DNA of 64,000 nt from Artemia franciscana (Eukaryota > Arthropoda > Branchiopoda > Anostraca > Artemiidae): assembly GCF_032884065.1 (NCBI RefSeq), contig NC_088873.1, forward strand, positions 23,487,558 through 23,551,557. Reading direction: 5' to 3'. The translations under genes and the position numbers were made by a program. Below are positions 34,701-46,904 of this stretch, in pieces. The notes under the pieces were generated by a model, which was given only the letters and a program-made list of their open reading frames with translations, did not search any database and was not told the DNA's origin. Numbering within the stretch: the first letter of the stretch is position 1; each line of letters starts with the position of its first letter.

Positions 34701-35570
34701 GATGCTCTCTATTCATGTTTTGTGACAGAATGTGAGACAAGGACTAAGTGTGCAAACCCAAGCGTCAAAATATGATCCAGAAGAAAATGGAATGCGAATG
34801 CGCCAAAAAATGTGAAAATCGAACACTACTGGAAAATATGGCTACTTTTTCTGGGATGTGACGAACATTTTATAAACTGACTATCAACAGTACAAAAATG
34901 AATGTAGATAAATTAGGCCTATTGGTTTACGAAAACCAATTAATTAATTAATGTTATTAATCATTTTGTTTATTCGGTCTAAGAAATTATTTACGCCTAT
35001 TGGTTTAATGTTAGAAAAAAAAATGATGTCTAATGAAAAGAGCCTGTCAAGTTATGAAGAAATGTCTTCTTTTTTAATGACAATGCCTGTCCTCATTCTG
35101 CCGCAAAAATTCAATAACAGTCATTATAAATTCATTAAAGTCGTAAGCAGTTATGTAGAAATGTAGTTTAGAACTCAAACGATCGAATAGATTCTTTGTG
35201 TTTCTTAAAATACGTTTTATTTCTAATGCATAGGTTTTCAGTATCCTTTCCATTCGATGAATTTGATGCGTCTCTGAGACTCCTGCCTAGAGCCTAGAGG
35301 CTCCTACGAGTGGATTAACTCCTTGTGGAGACACTTTTATGCACAGCCTCCTTTCAATAGAAATCTGGTTTGGTTTTCAACGGAAATAGTTCTTTAAAGA
35401 CTTGGGTAGTTTGTATCTATTTACTTTTATGAAATTTACTACATTTACAGGTGATTCACAACTATGGGCACGGTGGTTCAGGTGTCACTCTTTTCTGGGG
35501 CTGTGCCAAAGAAGCCGCTGATTTAGTTGGTGAAGCTTTGAGCTCAAAACTTCTCAAGTCTAGGCTTTAA
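10513..35570 (+). CDS. D-aspartate/D-amino-acid oxidase, C-terminal four exons (gene level)
   Basis: A peroxisomal FAD flavoprotein that oxidatively deaminates D-amino acids to 2-oxo acids, ammonia and H2O2. Four exons (10513-10710, 14665-14955, 26050-26266, 35451-35570) join without frame breaks through GT-AG introns of 3,954, 11,094 and 9,184 bp. In order they carry the substrate-domain strand [10 protein letters not shown], the segment [10 protein letters not shown], the FAD-domain GQVMRV with the following [13 protein letters not shown], the substrate-arginine segment RPSVRLDRE, the FAD-binding NYGHGGSG, and a C-terminal SRL, a type-1 peroxisome signal. [10 protein letters not shown] and GGTHQEGDW favour D-aspartate oxidase over D-amino-acid oxidase, but the two are close. 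The N-terminal GxGxxG exons were not found between 1 and 10512 and are probably upstream of the window. No stop codons: it looks functional. Confidence 0.92.
11855..12110. repeat. Hairpin 1 of copy A
   Basis: The arms carry CCTCGCTCTTTACGCTAAAG on the left (about 11940) and its near-complement ACTTTAGTGTAAAGAGCGAG (about 12041) on the right, flanked by a block near ATATGAGGGG and its complement. The non-palindromic loop contains ATTCTACGGCCTTTGTGATT. The same arms and loop occur in copies C and D. Confidence 0.85.
12403..12648. repeat. Hairpin 2 of copy A, loop orientation R
   Basis: The left arm runs from AACTGAAAGTAAGGAG through ATATGAAAGGGGCTGTTCCC to CTCTTTACGCT; the right arm is the reverse complement, ending GTCGCTCCTTA. 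The loop reads ACTG..AAAAAGTAGAGTTG..AGAGTC on the + strand. In the repeat's own orientation this matches copies C and D. Confidence 0.88.
12660..14660. other. Intron sequence, nothing recognised
   Basis: This is the remainder of the first visible oxidase intron. It is AT-rich, and no coding sequence, RNA or named repeat was recognised apart from the copy A boundary at its left. Confidence 0.5.
14665..14955 (+). CDS. Oxidase exon (second visible)
   Basis: The acceptor is TTTGTAG ending at 14664 and the donor is a consensus GTAAGT at 14956. The exon completes the split Arg codon and encodes [18 protein letters not shown], then a helix, then [18 protein letters not shown] (conserved flavin-pocket region) and RGQVMRV with PWIK and VIP. 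It ends with two bases of the Asn codon that the next exon completes. Confidence 0.92.
15405..15520 (+). repeat. Half-hairpin fragment of the repeat family
   Basis: GAATGTAAGGAGCTACATC, AAACTTAAACGAGCAGAAATTA and a CCCCCTCCTC..CGCTCTCTTAACGCTAAAG block reproduce one arm of hairpin 2 in diverged form. The loop and opposite arm are absent. Confidence 0.7.
15940..17260 (+). repeat. Hairpin-rich repeat family, copy B (+ orientation, 5' truncated, hairpin 1 missing)
   Basis: It matches copy A from the GCTGACTTTAAATATAT region onward, including GGAGGGTGCCTAGGCCCCCT at about 16280 and the GGGAAGTGTACAGACG block. At 16700-16715 the left outer arm of hairpin 1 (AAACTAACAGAA) is joined directly to TACAGAAGTTCGTTACGTAA, which in copy A lies beyond the right arm. 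The whole palindrome is therefore absent. Hairpin 2 is at 16997-17251. Confidence 0.85.
16997..17251. repeat. Hairpin 2 of copy B, loop orientation F (inverted)
   Basis: It has the same arms as copy A but the loop reads GACTCTTTCTCTCAACTCTA..AAAACAGTAAAA on the + strand, the reverse complement of the loop in copy A although both copies lie in + orientation. Confidence 0.88.
20380..22035 (-). repeat. Hairpin-rich repeat family, copy C (- orientation)
   Basis: On the - strand it starts with the TTCGTGGTAACGAA palindrome (about 22013-22030) and GGAGCGACCCGGCTC. It then carries the GGAGGGCACCTAGGCCCCCT module (about 21555-21585), hairpin 1 (about 20951-21185) and hairpin 2 (20380-20645). All parts of copy A are present in the same order. 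Confidence 0.85.
22089..22345. repeat. Extra hairpin 2 unit beside copy C, loop orientation F on + strand
   Basis: AACTGAAAGTAAGGAGCGAC at the left and GTCGCTCCTTACTTTCAGTT at the right bound an inverted repeat with the loop GACTCTTTTTCTCAAGTTTA. It lies just beyond the terminal palindrome of copy C, so hairpin 2 can exist outside the larger repeat. Confidence 0.88.
22409..22615 (+). pseudogene. LINE polymerase C-terminal fragment
   Basis: The frame contains [36 protein letters not shown] and [16 protein letters not shown]. This matches the usual C-terminal region of Jockey/CR1-type polymerases, where a WxxG..xIExVQKxxxRII motif is followed by L...R. Nothing of the reverse transcriptase remains, so it is 5' truncated. 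Confidence 0.72.
22661..23532. mobile_element. hAT-like nonautonomous DNA transposon, about 870 bp
   Basis: The left end reads CAGGGGCGGATCTAGGA, followed by poly-T and poly-G. The right end, read inward on the other strand, is CAGTGGCGAATGCAGGGGG. These are degenerate versions of one terminal inverted repeat. The flanking octamers CGGCACGT and CCCCACGT agree at 6 of 8 positions, which fits a decayed 8-bp target duplication of the hAT superfamily. There is no transposase ORF inside. Confidence 0.5.
23533..24327. other. No gene recognised
   Basis: AT-rich intron sequence between the hAT-like element and exon 1 of the Mutator-like gene. Nothing else was identified. Confidence 0.5.
24622..26049. 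other. No gene; a half-arm of the repeat family near 25740
   Basis: AT-rich. At 25736-25790, CACTTTAATGCTGCTCGTTACTTTCAGCAGAAAAACTTG reproduces (in 5'-part) the right outer arm of hairpin 2 as an isolated fragment. The rest is unassigned intron sequence. Confidence 0.5.
26050..26266 (+). CDS. Oxidase exon (third visible)
   Basis: The acceptor TTTTTCAG ends at 26049; the donor GTAAGT is at 26267. Reading in phase from the previous exon it encodes [13 protein letters not shown], a helix with [11 protein letters not shown], and [14 protein letters not shown], whose Arg in VRLDRE is the family's substrate-carboxylate arginine. The exon ends on a codon boundary. Confidence 0.92.
26520..26745 (+). 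pseudogene. Second RTE-like LINE tail, heavily decayed
   Basis: AGGGCCAGACGAAAAGCAGG, AGGATGTCATAAGGGAAGAT, a GGGATGGAGGTTGAGCTCG block and GCCTCAGGTGGCTT parallel, in order, the fragment at 9750-10085 (GAGGCCAAACGAAAAGCAGG and CAGCTCAGGTGGCTTAGTCC). The reading frame is lost. Confidence 0.55.
26930..29660 (+). repeat. Array of diverged homologous modules related to the hairpin-repeat family
   Basis: A module recurs near 26930, 27205, 27795 and 28045. It has a GGAGGGAGCTCATT(T/C)GATTG-type start, a GAAAGTTCTAGT(A/G)CC block, a CAGAGGG..CCCCC block and TCAAAATTTTGAGATA. Less complete versions continue to about 29600 (GTTGAAACTTTCA, CCCCTC..GCCC). The same phrases occur in the GGAGGGTGCCTAGGCCCCCT module of copies A-D (TCAAAATTCTGAGATAGCCA), so the array is an older, expanded relative. 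No coding sequence was found. Confidence 0.65.
29230..29895 (+). repeat. Two stretches of GTGACTACTTG-type minisatellite
   Basis: At 29250-29350 and 29700-29895 imperfect units of TGTGACTACTTG and TGCAACTGTGACTG follow one another, with frequent changes. No consistent frame exists, so it is not a coding repeat. Confidence 0.7.
30050..32300. other. Intron sequence, nothing recognised
   Basis: Part of the last oxidase intron. A half-arm of hairpin 2 (AAGTTTTTTCGGCTGAAAGTAAG) sits at about 30018. The remainder shows no recognised gene, RNA or repeat. Confidence 0.5.
32301..33895 (-). repeat. Hairpin-rich repeat family, copy D (- orientation)
   Basis: It has the same order as copy C: the terminal palindrome near 33882-33897, GAGCCGGGTCGCTCCTTACT at about 33853, the GGAGGGGGCCTATATG module near 33405, hairpin 1 at about 32850-33085 and hairpin 2 at 32301-32543. 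The hairpin 2 loop is shortened to CTCTTTCTCTTAACTCTA between the two arm tips. Confidence 0.85.
33900..35450. other. Intron sequence, nothing recognised
   Basis: AT-rich sequence between repeat copy D and the terminal oxidase exon, with a poly-T run near 34420. No further feature was recognised. Confidence 0.5.
35451..35570 (+). CDS. Oxidase terminal exon with peroxisomal signal
   Basis: The acceptor ACATTTACAG ends at 35450. The 39-codon exon begins [18 protein letters not shown], the glycine-rich loop that closes over FAD, runs through a short helix and ends KLLKSRL followed by TAA at 35568-35570. SRL at the extreme C-terminus is a PTS1 variant, which fits peroxisomal D-aspartate oxidases. 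Confidence 0.93.
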   Translation: MIHNYGHGGSGVTLFWGCAKEAADLVGEALSSKLLKSRL

Positions 35571-35770
35571 GGCATCTTTTGTACACGCAACACATCATTC
35601 CCGGTGCCTTCATATTTATTGGGGGAAGTGTAGTGTAACGGTTCAGTTTGTATTTTACTATATTTTTCTTTTCACTGCCCGTGGAAGCGTTCTTCTCGTC
35701 GTTTGTGTTTACTGGGTTTATTTTTATTATTGGCTCCTCAGATTTTATTTGTTGTCGATGCAGTTACTGA

Positions 35771-35776
35771 AATAAA
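35771..35776 (+). promoter_or_regulatory. Candidate polyadenylation signal of the oxidase gene
   Basis: AATAAA occurs 201 nt after the oxidase stop codon and is followed by a T-rich stretch. It is the first canonical hexamer after the stop that I noticed. Use of this site is inferred. Confidence 0.5.
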
Positions 35777-35779
35777 TTA

Positions 35780-36855
35780 TTCTTTTTTCGGATTTACAAG
35801 AAAATTCCGTTTTGATGATCAATTGATTTTTCTTTATTTTGCTATGAGGAATTAGTTGGCTGTAGGAAACAGCCAACAAATGAAGTCGCTGTTTATGCAT
35901 TATGTTGGCTGATTTTGGGTTTTGAGTTTCAAATCCAGACCCCATGTAGATTTAACTGATTGTTTAAAGTAGGTATTGTATATTAGTTTCAATGTATTAC
36001 TGTGCAATATATTTTCATTTATGATTGTGGAATTTACCGCATTTCCAAACAATAACTGTTAGTTTTCCCTCAGTTTTTCTTTTTCTTATTTTTATTTATC
36101 ATACTGCCACTGTATTATTCCCACATAATGATCATCTGTAAATGGTATTTGGAATAGTAGGATTAATCTTTGTACCGCTGCAATTCTTTCTTCAAGGACA
36201 TGCGCTCCATGACCATCATTTTTATCACCATAAAATTCTATTTTATATTCCACCTTCCAAGAAATTACTAGGTCCCCCGCCACTCTGTTTGCCAACCCGT
36301 CCCACAAACTGCTCTTCTGTCTCCCCAATTATGTTATAAGCCTCCTCCGTGACGATGTTCATTATTAATTACGATGTTATGGACCCTAATTTAGGACCAT
36401 GGACAGAAATAAAAAGTCAGCGGGCCACAAACTACCATACTCCTGATTCCTGGTGGACCTTTATTCCAGAAAAAATGACCTATAAAAGAGAGGTGTCTGT
36501 CTCCTTTGTTCGTTTTTTTTACTGTTTTCCAAAAGGTGTTTTTATTTGTAGTGTTCATTTGTCGGTATTTTGGTCGGCCAGTGTTGAACTAAATGTATCG
36601 TAAATTTAAGTATCACTTTTCAGGTTCTGGTGTTTTGAGTTGTCTTGGTTGAACTTCTTGTGTTAAGCCCCTTATGTTGAGCTGTTGGCGTGTTAAGTTG
36701 TCTGTGTTGAGTTAAACGTGATGATCTTCCTCTTTTAAGTTATGTGTGTTGTAACATATATATTGAGTTTCTTGACTTTAATTTTCTAAATTGAATTTCG
36801 TGTGTTGAACTGACTAGATTGAGATTTGTATATATTAACTTGTCTATATTGAATT
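35780..36855. other. Intergenic; TGTGTTGA-rich imperfect repeats at 36630-36860
   Basis: No gene was recognised. Between 36630 and 36860 phrases such as TTGTGTTAAG, TGTGTTGAGTT, TGTGTTGAAC and CTGTGTTGAAT recur about every 20-30 nt, ending at the start of the next LINE. Confidence 0.5.
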
Positions 36856-36859
36856 TCCT

Positions 36860-40555
<3,696 letters not shown>

Positions 40556-40559
40556 GTCT

Positions 40560-41880
40560 GGTATTTGATGTTCTACGCTCTGTCAGTAAAACAGAGAGGT
40601 TAATTTTAGTGCTTACAGAAATAGGATTAAAAACCCCTTCGTTGCCACAGGCAAGCTGGGTTCATGCCGGGTAGGTCCATTACCGAGCAAAGCTATACAA
40701 TCACCCGGCTGATAGAGAAGAATCTAGTTATAAAAGAAAGGCATACATTGCCTTCGTCGATTTTCGATCTGTTTTGACACTGTCGACAGACAGTCACTGT
40801 GGCTGATCCTTCAATCTGCTGGTGTACCTAAGAAAATTGTCAATCTGTTCAAAGAACTATAAAATAAGACCAAAAGTGCAGTCATTCTAAATGGCCAGCT
40901 CTCATCACTTTTTCAAATTAGAACCGGTGTTTGGCAAGGCTGCGCTGCTGCTCCCGAGTTCATCAATTGTGTCGTGGACCATGTTTTCAACAAAACACTA
41001 TTGGCACATCCTTTTGGCATCGATTTTGGTGGAACAGCTCTGTTAATAGTTGACTTCGCTGACGATGTTGCATTGGTATGCAAAAATCTTGCCTGACATC
41101 AAAACTTCCCTGGAAATGCTAGTATTTGCTGCAGAAAAGTTTCGTTTAAATGTCAACTTGACCAAGACCAAAATATTACCTGTGGATGAAACACCAAGCA
41201 GCCCCCTGACAACTATAGAAGTATGTGGCAAAGATGTTGGGATAGTCAAGCAGTTCTCATACCTTGGTTCAGTTGTCTGCTCAAATGGAAATCTAGATGC
41301 AGAAATATCAGTAAGCGTGGCAAAGGCGAACGCCGTTTTTGGCTGCCTTCTGAGAATAATATTTCACAAACTTCAGATCAGCCGTCTCACGAAAGGTCGT
41401 ACCTACTCTGCCTCGGTAGCAAGTGTTGTGTTGTACTCATCAAAGACTTGTCCTTTGACTCAGTCGCAGGTGATGAAGGTAGATGCTGTCCAGACAAAAC
41501 ATCTCCGTAAAATCGAACACATTAGGTGGCTCGATAGGGTACGGAACATGGATATTCTTCGATCCTTTCAATTACCATCACTGTCCGAGCAGCTTGAGTC
41601 CTGCTCGCTGCGTTGGTACGGTCGCCTGCCCACTGAAACACCCTCCCGACTTATATTCGACTTCGATCCAACTGCAAACGGCTGAAAACGCCGCAGAGAT
41701 AGACTACGTTTGAGATGGGTGGATAACATGCGCGATCGAGTCACAGCGTGGGGCATTGACCCCAGCGAAGGTCCCAACCTCGTTCAAAAAGGCCACTCTG
41801 GAGACGACGAACGGCGCTGACATCTGGTTCCCTCTAAGCTGGCGACGCTGCCGAGCAAAAGCTTTAAGTCAAGTTCCGCC
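40560..41880 (+). pseudogene. RTE-like LINE polymerase, decayed
   Basis: Early parts are broken (YIAFVDFRSV, LTSLTMLHWY near a lost DFADDVAL motif). From 41080 an open stretch of about 200 codons reads LEMLVFAAEKFRLNVNLTKT, KQFSYLGSVVCSNGNLDAEI, KANAVFGCLLRII, RTYSASVASVVLYSS and LRWYGRLPTETPSRL, typical of RTE-like polymerase C-termini in marine invertebrates. After the stop near 41684, RRRDRLRLRWVDNM continues the tail. Several stops and frameshifts make it inactive. The last part ends in a GACGACGAACGGCGCTGA block. Confidence 0.82.
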
Positions 41881-41998
41881 CCCCTATGCTGAAAGAAAAG
41901 GGAGCGGTTGAAGATGTTACTAAAACAGATATAAAGGAAACTAAACAGAAATTAGTGTTAAATTTTAATAGCTTGATGAATGAACCCCAGGGTACTTC

Positions 41999-42151
41999 CA
42001 GGGAATACGTTTCGGGAAGGACAAGAGGGGCAGATGCCCCCGCCCCCAGTAATTTAGAAAGAAAAAACTATTATGTATCCCATGCCACGTGACTATCTGG
42101 ATATGGACCCCTCTAGCCCCCCCCAATAGAAATACTGCAGCTACGCCCCTG
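41999..42151. mobile_element. hAT MITE, 153 bp, with perfect 8-bp target duplication
   Basis: GGTACTTC occurs at 41991-41998 and again at 42152-42159, directly flanking a segment that begins CAGGGAATACG and ends CTGCAGCTACGCCCCTG. Read inward the ends are CAGGGAA and CAGGGGC, the short CAGGG-type ends of hAT elements. There is no coding capacity. The exact 8-bp duplication is the hallmark of hAT insertion, and its preservation implies a recent event. Confidence 0.8.
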
Positions 42152-42443
42152 GGTACTTCTGGGATCCCAACATCTTATAAGCCGCCAAGCTACCAAAGGT
42201 ACATTAAAAGGCTATTTTTTAGTTTGTTCTTTGCATCAGACGTTCATTTCTTTGCTAAGCGTTTTGACAAAGTTTTGCGAATAAAGTTATGGCAGAACGT
42301 TTCACAAAAACTGACCGTGACACCCATTAGTCAAACCGCTCAAAACATCAAAACCGCTTTCGTTACAATTTTTTGAGGGACCATAATTACCAGTTTATTT
42401 TCAAGACTTTTACCTATCTATTTTTTAGTATGACTTACTAAAT

Positions 42444-42812
42444 CTAATCACTGAGTAAACCAATTAGTCTGAGAATATAAATAAACAAATTAACAATATC
42501 AAGGTACAAATTAAGCGCAGCAAATATGTATTCTTCTGGTGAAATGGAATATCGATGTTTTCCCCCCATCATAATTTGCAAATCAAAAACTAGATAAAAT
42601 GAGAAAACTAGTGCACCCAATGAAGCGTAAAGAATTTGTAAAATTTTGGATTGAAATATAAGAGCAAATAATCCGAACATCAGTAAGCAAATGCCTAAGC
42701 ACAGAAGTCCTCCAGCCATTGCAGTGAAATCGATTTTAGTTTGAAATGAGAATAATGTGAGTGCCAGTGTAATTATGGCAACAATTCCTATTGCCAGTAA
42801 GACGTCGTCCGC
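42444..42812 (-). CDS. Lifeguard/TMBIM (BAX-inhibitor-1 family) membrane protein, terminal exon
   Basis: The exon starts after a T-rich tract ending CAG (AG at 42814-42813) and ends at the stop at 42446-42444, giving about 122 residues. It begins ADDVLLAIGIVAIITLALT and continues with FSFQTKIDFTAMAGGLL, four hydrophobic segments, and SFYLVFDLQIMMGG plus YIFAALNLYLDIVNLFIYIL. The FQTKxDFT and the LVFD/LYLDIxNLF motifs are signatures of Lifeguard proteins, 7-TM calcium-leak and apoptosis-suppressing proteins of Golgi/ER membranes. The C-terminal half is complete and uninterrupted. Upstream exons would be at higher coordinates on this strand and were not found; Polinton debris begins 1.5 kb away. 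Confidence 0.9.
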   Translation of the reverse strand, partial: ADDVLLAIGIVAIITLALTLFSFQTKIDFTAMAGGLLCLGICLLMFGLFALIFQSKILQILYASLGALVFSFYLVFDLQIMMGGKHRYSISPEEYIFAALNLYLDIVNLFIYILRLIGLLSD

Positions 42813-42833
42813 CTGAAAAAATAAGTATCTCAT

Positions 42834-44330
42834 AATTATCGGATGAGGAGATTATCGGTGAGGAGCCCAACTTTTACAATAGTCGCAAACTTAGCACCTG
42901 GAATCCAGAAAATAAGCATTTTTCACTTCTTGTAATAAATTTCTGCTTTGTGATTTTAATATAAAACGTCCAGAAATGTAACAAAATTTATCAGTGGTAG
43001 TTTTGCAACATCTAAGCTGAGAACCTGCTATTTTTCGATTTGAACTTTTAAAGCACGCGACTACTCTTAACAAAGAATTTTTTCTATTTTGTGTTTCCAG
43101 AAATAATTAAATAAGGCTGGGTTTCAGGGTTGCCAGCAGAGGTTAGCGTTGGCATTTGGCTCGAAAATCATGAAAATTGGACGATTTCATTTGTTGTAAT
43201 AAAAAAAAAATCAAACGTAATGGGACTTTATTACTTCAACTATTTAAATGACAATCTTAAAATCTTTTTAGTAAAGAGTAAATAACATGTGTCTGATATT
43301 TTTAATTTATTTTTTGAGTTTTGAGATGAAGGCAGTAACTTTGGAATAAAAACCAAACATTCTTTGGAAACTTGACGAAAACTAATTGCTGAATCTCGGT
43401 TTATGTGCTAACTTAGTTTATCTTTTCAGGGACCATTGTAGTATCTACCTACAACCTATCCAGAAATCAAACCTGATGAAAAGAAAAATCTCTGTTCATA
43501 TTTACCATGCTTTACAAGTCTAATTTTCTTTCCTTTTATCACACACAAAAATAATCTAGGCTGTGTAAGCTACCTTCGGATTGTTTGGCACAATCAAAAT
43601 GGAGAGATAAGTAGTACCCCTTCTGTGAGTTTAAACTCAGCCCTATCTCGGTGTACGATTGGAGTCGCTAACCCCTCGTATCCCCTCTTTGGATACTAGC
43701 AGAGCCCTGTCCCAATGTGCAATTGGAGAAATCGGGTCTGTCGAGCATCTGGTATTACTTAGTCGTTTCCGGTTGATAAGGAAATTTCAGGGAGCATTAT
43801 TATCTGAGTTTCGTTTGCCAAGTATGTTGTTCAATAATTGAAGTGGGTTGGAAGTGACATGATGCCTAATAAACGAAGTTTTGATACGGATTCTAATATA
43901 TAACCGGAGGAGATTTTTTTGTGCTGTAATAGTATCGAGCTGATTATTGATTATTGATAATTGATTATGACTAAAACCGGTCAGATATCAGTATTGTATA
44001 GTAATGGTCCTGAGCCCATCGGTTTTCCATTAGTTTTGGTTCCCACAATCCCATCCAGGACCGAATGCCGCCCACCAGGGCCCCGAGTCCCCCTCCAGGG
44101 CTTCAAATCCCCAATACTTCCTCCAATTCCAACCAGCTGATGTCCAACCAGAGCTCCTATGCCCCCTCAACCATTTTTTAACATATATTTTGAACTTGGA
44201 TTTTCTTTTTGCGGCAGCCCCCATAGTACTCTTTGGTTGGACATCAGCAGTATATGGTTTATTGTATATTTTGATCAATATTAACTGTGCGCCAGAAGGA
44301 TAAACACTTACACCATTAAACAAAATTGAA
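42834..44330. other. No gene recognised; GC-rich pocket with a short inverted repeat
   Basis: Mostly AT-rich. Near 44040-44170 is a GC-rich pocket of CCCCxGGGCC-type phrases. CTGATGTCCAACCAGAG (about 44138) and its near-complement CTCTTTGGTTGGACATCAG (about 44229) form an inverted repeat with a loop of about 75 nt. No coding function could be assigned. Confidence 0.45.
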
Positions 44331-44331
44331 G

Positions 44332-44910
44332 ATGAAATATTCGAAGAAATCCTGTACACATGATAAAGTTATCGTTGCGTTGAATGCTGACAAATACAAA
44401 TATTTTAACTACGAAACAACTACTAGTGGTAACACTATTGGAAATGTATGCGTACGCTGTCATGATAGTGAGAGATTAAAATCCTTAGGAGTACCGAAAA
44501 GATTCAACTTTTATGAAGCTGGATATGCGAGAGCTACTTTTCCAGACATGTTAGTGCTAAAAGAGAATGCAAAGATAAAACTATTAGTTGATGACAAAGG
44601 CCAGATTCTTGCTGCTACTGGTGGTAACACGTTACCTGTTTGTAAATCATATCGCCATCTTTCTGGTATTAGCACTCAAATGAAAGCAAAGGGAAAAAGA
44701 AAGGCCTACTGCTGCACTAACATCATAATGCATATCTTGTCTATATGCCAAAACTCCAAAATATGTAAAAATAATTTGGTAATAGACAGTGAAACTGAAA
44801 GCGAAATAAAAAGAGCAATTTTAGACAATATCACGAAGGAATATAAAGACGAAATGATGAAAAACAAAGCACATGTGAACATGTCATATACCAATAGATA
44901 CAGTCAATGA
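44332..44910 (+). CDS. Unrecognised ORF, 192 aa, at the edge of Polinton debris
   Basis: The first ATG in frame is at 44332 (start MKYSKKSCTHDK); the stop is at 44908-44910. The product is basic, with two Cys pairs (CVRCHD near residue 41, YCCTN near residue 124) and a C-terminal Glu/Lys-rich helix. I cannot assign it to a family. It is uninterrupted and directly adjoins decayed Polinton-type genes, so it may be an element gene, but that is context only. Confidence 0.5.
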   Translation: MKYSKKSCTHDKVIVALNADKYKYFNYETTTSGNTIGNVCVRCHDSERLKSLGVPKRFNFYEAGYARATFPDMLVLKENAKIKLLVDDKGQILAATGGNTLPVCKSYRHLSGISTQMKAKGKRKAYCCTNIIMHILSICQNSKICKNNLVIDSETESEIKRAILDNITKEYKDEMMKNKAHVNMSYTNRYSQ

Positions 44911-45477
44911 ACCCAATAATAGCAATGATGCAACGTATAATGCGATCGTTGCTAAAACCATGTGAAAACTTGTGTATGACCCACCCCAAAATGGAGTATG
45001 TGTCATGTTAAGATAAAACATACTAAGCACTTTATGGAATGGATTCAAAGCACACATTTTTATTTTTGTGATGATAATCTGTATGTCCTTGTTTCAATAA
45101 AAATACTTTATGCATTACTTTGTTATTTTTCCATTATTTCTAGGGTATTTTCTATTTATATTGATAAATTCTTTCCCATATTCGATACTTCTATTTTGTA
45201 CTAACCCTAGTCGATGTTGAATCTTATTAGTATACTCTGATTAAGCTCCCTCTCTTATGTTTTTCAGGGAAGCTTTGAATAATTCCGAGTTAGCTATATT
45301 CTCAAAGAAACTGCCAATACCACTAACGTATTGTCTTGTGTATAGCAATTGTTTTTTTATTATTCAACATTTATTATAGTAAAAAACCTATTAAACATTT
45401 TAACACAATTATTTATAAGAGAAAGAATGAATTAAAACTAATTTACTAACCATTAAACTTTGTTTCAATTTTATTAA

Positions 45478-46173
45478 GCTCGTTTCAAATCTAAAACATA
45501 ACCAGTATTATCACTATTCATGTCGATAAGTCTACCCATTTTATCTATAATTGATATTTCAAAGAATTAATGCACTCTTTTCTATTTCTTAAGAGGTATT
45601 GTCTTTCTTTAGGGATTTCTATGATCAAGCAACCCGGTTCGATCTTAGGTGCAAATGTCCATATTATATAACATCTAACCCCATTGACGATTGAACTATC
45701 GACTAATGGACAATGGACTTGGATCTTATCCATATTTCTTGTAATATCCGGAACTTTTGTACCTTCATTGAATTTATCTGATAGTATAATATCAATTTCA
45801 GAACCTAAAATAATACTTAAATCACTATTAAATTTGAATTCATAATTACTTTTCAATAGTATAACGAATCTCATCGTTGCAGGATTAGATGAAACAGTTA
45901 TTGGACAGTTTTTTTCTAAAAGCATTAAAGTAATGACTTAGAAAATAATTCAAATACTCGTCGCTATACGTACCATTGGGTATCACAAAACTTAGCTATG
46001 GTTCATCTTTATTTTTCTAAACTCAAATGTATTGTTTTTAAATTTATCACTAATATTTTGCCATGAATACTATAAAGCACATTGTGTAAAGCAATTTGGT
46101 CTAATCTAATCGGATTACTTGTATAGGATTGCTCAATTTCACTTTTGATACCTTCAGGAATAATCAAACCCAT
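45478..46173 (-). pseudogene. Polinton/Maverick virion-type protein, decayed
   Basis: From the ATG near 46173 a segment with LIIPEGIKSEIEQSY is followed, after frame breaks, by IPNGTYSDEYLNYF, then an open part (45925-45545) with KIQVHCPLVDSSIVNGVR and PKERQYLL. A final piece after a stop reads MGRLIDMNSDNTGYVLDL. This order (IPxGxY repeat, HCxLVxxSxVNG, aromatic core, GRxID..L) is common among unassigned structural-type proteins of invertebrate Polintons. At least three disruptions make it nonfunctional. Confidence 0.62.
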
Positions 46174-46417
46174 TTAATAGAATACTTTTTAAAGAAAAAC
46201 AATTTCTTTTGACATGAACAAATTGTTTTTAAATACATTTTAAGATAAATTTGATATATTGTATTCTATTCATTTTCTTTAATATTTTATCTTTTAACAA
46301 GGAATCTAACATACTTACAGCCTAATTTCTAACCTTTTCTGATATGTTTCCAGCAGTTCTACTAGCTATTAGCCTGTATAATCGTTCAATCTTATTTAAA
46401 AACAATCTAGTTCCTAC

Positions 46418-46810
46418 TTATGGTATTTCTATGTCCATTTTATGGATTTCAGCAAACTTTAACAATCTATACCTATAAAGTTTTACAAAATCAGCTAGTT
46501 TAACATTTTCAGGTATTCCCTGTCCTTTTTGTCCACCATATTTGTGATTCAATTCACCCGATTCCTTTATAGCATTTTGAAGGAACTCATGATGTTCTAG
46601 GTAATATAAGCAATTCAAAAGAAGTTGGTTCTCTAGGATAATACTTTTTTGCGGTCTTCGTTTAACTATTTCAGTAGTTTAGTAGGTTAGATTCAAATTA
46701 AGATCATATACTGTCGGTGATTCATCAGCAGTTTTTATTTTTGGTACTTCTAATGATTCAATGCTTTGAAGTTGTGATGGTGCTGGTAATGGTTTAATAC
46801 CTTCAAGTTA
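46418..46810 (-). pseudogene. Polinton-associated protein of unknown role, one in-frame stop
   Basis: A frame from about 46810 runs through KPLPAPSQLQSIESLEVPKI and VYDLNLNL, meets a TAA, and continues in the same frame with KRRPQKSIILENQLLLN, then YYLEHHEFLQNAIKESGEL and a tail ending IHKMDIEIP. It is a mostly helical, basic protein. No named family is claimed. Position and strand group it with the neighbouring virion-type gene. Confidence 0.5.
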
Positions 46811-46904
46811 TGATGATGGTGTTGATTAAGCGTTTGGCTAAAACTTTCATTTTAGTTTTATTGATTTTATCCTGTTGTAAGTTTTTTCTTCTTATATATT
46901 TTTG

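Noticed and set aside
36349-36603. 84-codon ORF upstream of the second LINE
   Set aside because: No family resemblance and no continuation; treated as chance.
44030-44359. GC-rich pocket as a coding exon of an unknown gene
   Set aside because: Both strands give open frames but none has a recognisable motif, and splice sites are not convincing.
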